Assembly (NCBI GenBank): GCA_035690885.1 | Contig: DASSKC010000164.1 | Location: 1-22,908 of the forward strand | Length of the DNA: 22,908 nucleotides | Source of the DNA: Oleiagrimonas sp035690885 | GTDB taxonomy: Bacteria; Pseudomonadota; Gammaproteobacteria; Xanthomonadales; Rhodanobacteraceae | Direction: 5' to 3' | In this document: in pieces, positions 21,537-22,908 of the stretch | How positions within the stretch are numbered: position 1 is the first letter of the stretch | How the letters are laid out: every line of letters begins with the position of its first letter | Translations under genes and position numbers: made by a program | The notes under the pieces: generated by a model | What the model saw: only the letters and a program-made list of their open reading frames with translations | The model's database searches: none | What the model was told of the DNA's origin: nothing

Positions 21537-22892
21537 ATGTCCTTGTTCATCGAGGAGACCCTGACCCGTCTGCAGCAAAGCAGCCCGGCGCAGAATGAGT
21601 TCTATCAGGCCACCGGCGAAATCCTCGACTGCCTGCAGCCGTTGCTTGATGCCGATCCACGTTACCGCGAACACGGCATCATCGAACGCATTGTCGAGCC
21701 CGAGCGGCAGATCCTGTTCCGCGTGTGCTGGACCGACGACCACGGTCGGGTGCACGTCAACAAGGGGTACCGCATCCAGTTCAACTCCGCGCTGGGTCCC
21801 TACAAGGGCGGGTTGCGCTTCCACGCCTCGGTCAACGCCGGCATCATCAAGTTTCTGGGCTTCGAGCAGATCTTCAAGAATGCCCTCACCGGCCTGCCCA
21901 TCGGTGGTGCCAAGGGCGGTTCCAATTTCGACCCGCACGGCAAGTCCGATGCCGAAGTGATGCGCTTTTGCCAGTCGTTCATGACCGAGCTGCACCGCCA
22001 CATCGGCCCCAGCATCGACATTCCGGCCGGCGACATCGGCGTGGGCGCACGTGAAATCGGCTATCTGTATGGTCACTACAAACGCCTGACCCGCCGCTAC
22101 GAAGGCGTACTGACCGGCAAGGCGCCTGCCTGGGGCGGTTCGCTGGCACGCAAGGAAGCGACCGGCTACGGCACGGTGTATTTCGCCCAGCACATGCTTG
22201 CCGCACGCGGCCAGGAGCTGGCCGGCAAAAACTGTCTGGTCTCGGGGGCCGGCAACGTGGCCATCTACACCATCGAAAAACTGCAGCAGCTCGGTGCCAC
22301 GGCCATCACCTGTTCGGACTCCGGGGGCACCATCCACCATCCCGCCGGCATCAATCTGGAAACGCTCAAACGGCTCAAGGAAGTCGAACGTGTGTCGCTG
22401 CGCCAGTATCTGGAACATCACCCGGATGCGACCTGGACCCCGCTTGCCGACTACCCCGTGGACGGCCATGCCGTGTGGCGTCTGGCGGCGGATGCCGCTT
22501 TCCCGTCAGCCACCCAGAACGAGGTCACGGCCGCCGATGCCCGCGCCATGATCGACAACGGCGTCATCTGCCTGGCCGAGGGCTCCAACATGGCCTCCAC
22601 CACGGAAGCCATCGACGTGCTCGGCGACAGCGGCATCGCCTACGGCCCCGGCAAGGCCGCCAATGCCGGCGGCGTGGCCGTCAGCCAGCTGGAAATGGCA
22701 CAAAATGCCAGCATGCAGTCGTGGTCGTTCGATACGGTCGACACCCGGCTGCGCGGCATCATGGCGCACATCCATGACACCTGCACCCGGGCCGCGACCG
22801 AGTTCGGGCAGCCGCGCAACCTGGTCCTGGGCGCCAATGTCGCCGGCTTTCGCAAGGTCGCCAACGCCATGATCGAACAAGGCGTGTACTGA
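21537..22892 (+). CDS. gdhA: NADP-type glutamate dehydrogenase
   Basis: A 451-aa hexameric-type GDH, close to E. coli GdhA (447 aa). It makes glutamate from 2-oxoglutarate and ammonium with NADPH. Substrate-site residues are in GPYKGGLRFHASVN (K90), and the catalytic lysine is K126 in PIGGAKGGSNFDP. D166 lies in DIPAGDIGVGAREIGYLYG. The nucleotide fold starts at LVSGAGNVAIYTIEKL (about 234-249), and the strand end CSDSGGT is of the NADP-preferring kind. GGGAG lies 6 nt before the ATG. The stop is 16 bp before the window end, so nothing can be said about what follows. Confidence 0.97.
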   Translation: MSLFIEETLTRLQQSSPAQNEFYQATGEILDCLQPLLDADPRYREHGIIERIVEPERQILFRVCWTDDHGRVHVNKGYRIQFNSALGPYKGGLRFHASVNAGIIKFLGFEQIFKNALTGLPIGGAKGGSNFDPHGKSDAEVMRFCQSFMTELHRHIGPSIDIPAGDIGVGAREIGYLYGHYKRLTRRYEGVLTGKAPAWGGSLARKEATGYGTVYFAQHMLAARGQELAGKNCLVSGAGNVAIYTIEKLQQLGATAITCSDSGGTIHHPAGINLETLKRLKEVERVSLRQYLEHHPDATWTPLADYPVDGHAVWRLAADAAFPSATQNEVTAADARAMIDNGVICLAEGSNMASTTEAIDVLGDSGIAYGPGKAANAGGVAVSQLEMAQNASMQSWSFDTVDTRLRGIMAHIHDTCTRAATEFGQPRNLVLGANVAGFRKVANAMIEQGVY

Positions 22893-22908
22893 TCAGCCCG
22901 CGGCGTGG

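Overview
The window looks like a stretch of chromosome from a high-GC gammaproteobacterium. Lysobacterales (Xanthomonadales) is the best guess, but family and genus cannot be fixed from the sequence. The reasons are a FimX-type degenerate c-di-GMP receptor, GTAG-headed REP palindromes, CGAGTCC/CGAATCC heptamer repeats, the gene set MTA deaminase / ubiG / HAD phosphatase, and the order rpsP-rimM-trmD-rplS next to a divergent ffh/ypjD pair. Almost everything is core metabolism or translation. I see no prophage, insertion sequence, CRISPR array, tRNA or rRNA.

Layout. 1-1911 (+): the 3' part of purM, then purN and an exported DUF3108 protein. 1916-1981: an inverted pair of REP elements between converging genes. 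1993-7388 (-): a same-strand run epmB, fimX, panB, panC, panD. efp is divergent from epmB, so EF-P and one of its lysine-modification enzymes sit head to head. 8040-8928: an 889-bp non-coding stretch dominated by a roughly 600-bp imperfect inverted repeat, plus a partial third copy of its arm. 8929-12922 (+): MTA/SAH deaminase, a YciI-like protein, two hairpin repeats, then the translationally coupled ubiG, HAD phosphatase (MupP-like) and a squalene-synthase-fold protein lacking its Asp motifs. 13039-13989 (+): folE2.

14041-16510 (-) is the most unusual part. It is a four-gene cassette: a 344-aa protein of unknown family (apparent pseudo-receiver plus winged helix), a Ras-like small GTPase of the MglA/conservon type with a degenerate G4 motif, an MglB-like roadblock protein, and a second roadblock protein. 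It has its own recognisable promoter with a 9-bp inverted repeat around the -35 box. It resembles the polarity/signalling modules MglA-MglB of Myxococcus and the actinobacterial conservons, but the first gene is not one I recognise. Because FimX, a type IV pilus regulator, is in the same window, control of pili or cell polarity is a reasonable but unproven guess.

16881-20456 (-): ffh followed by rpsP-rimM-trmD-rplS. ypjD is divergent from ffh. The window ends with NADP-type gdhA, preceded by two tandem hairpins of identical 7-7-7 geometry.
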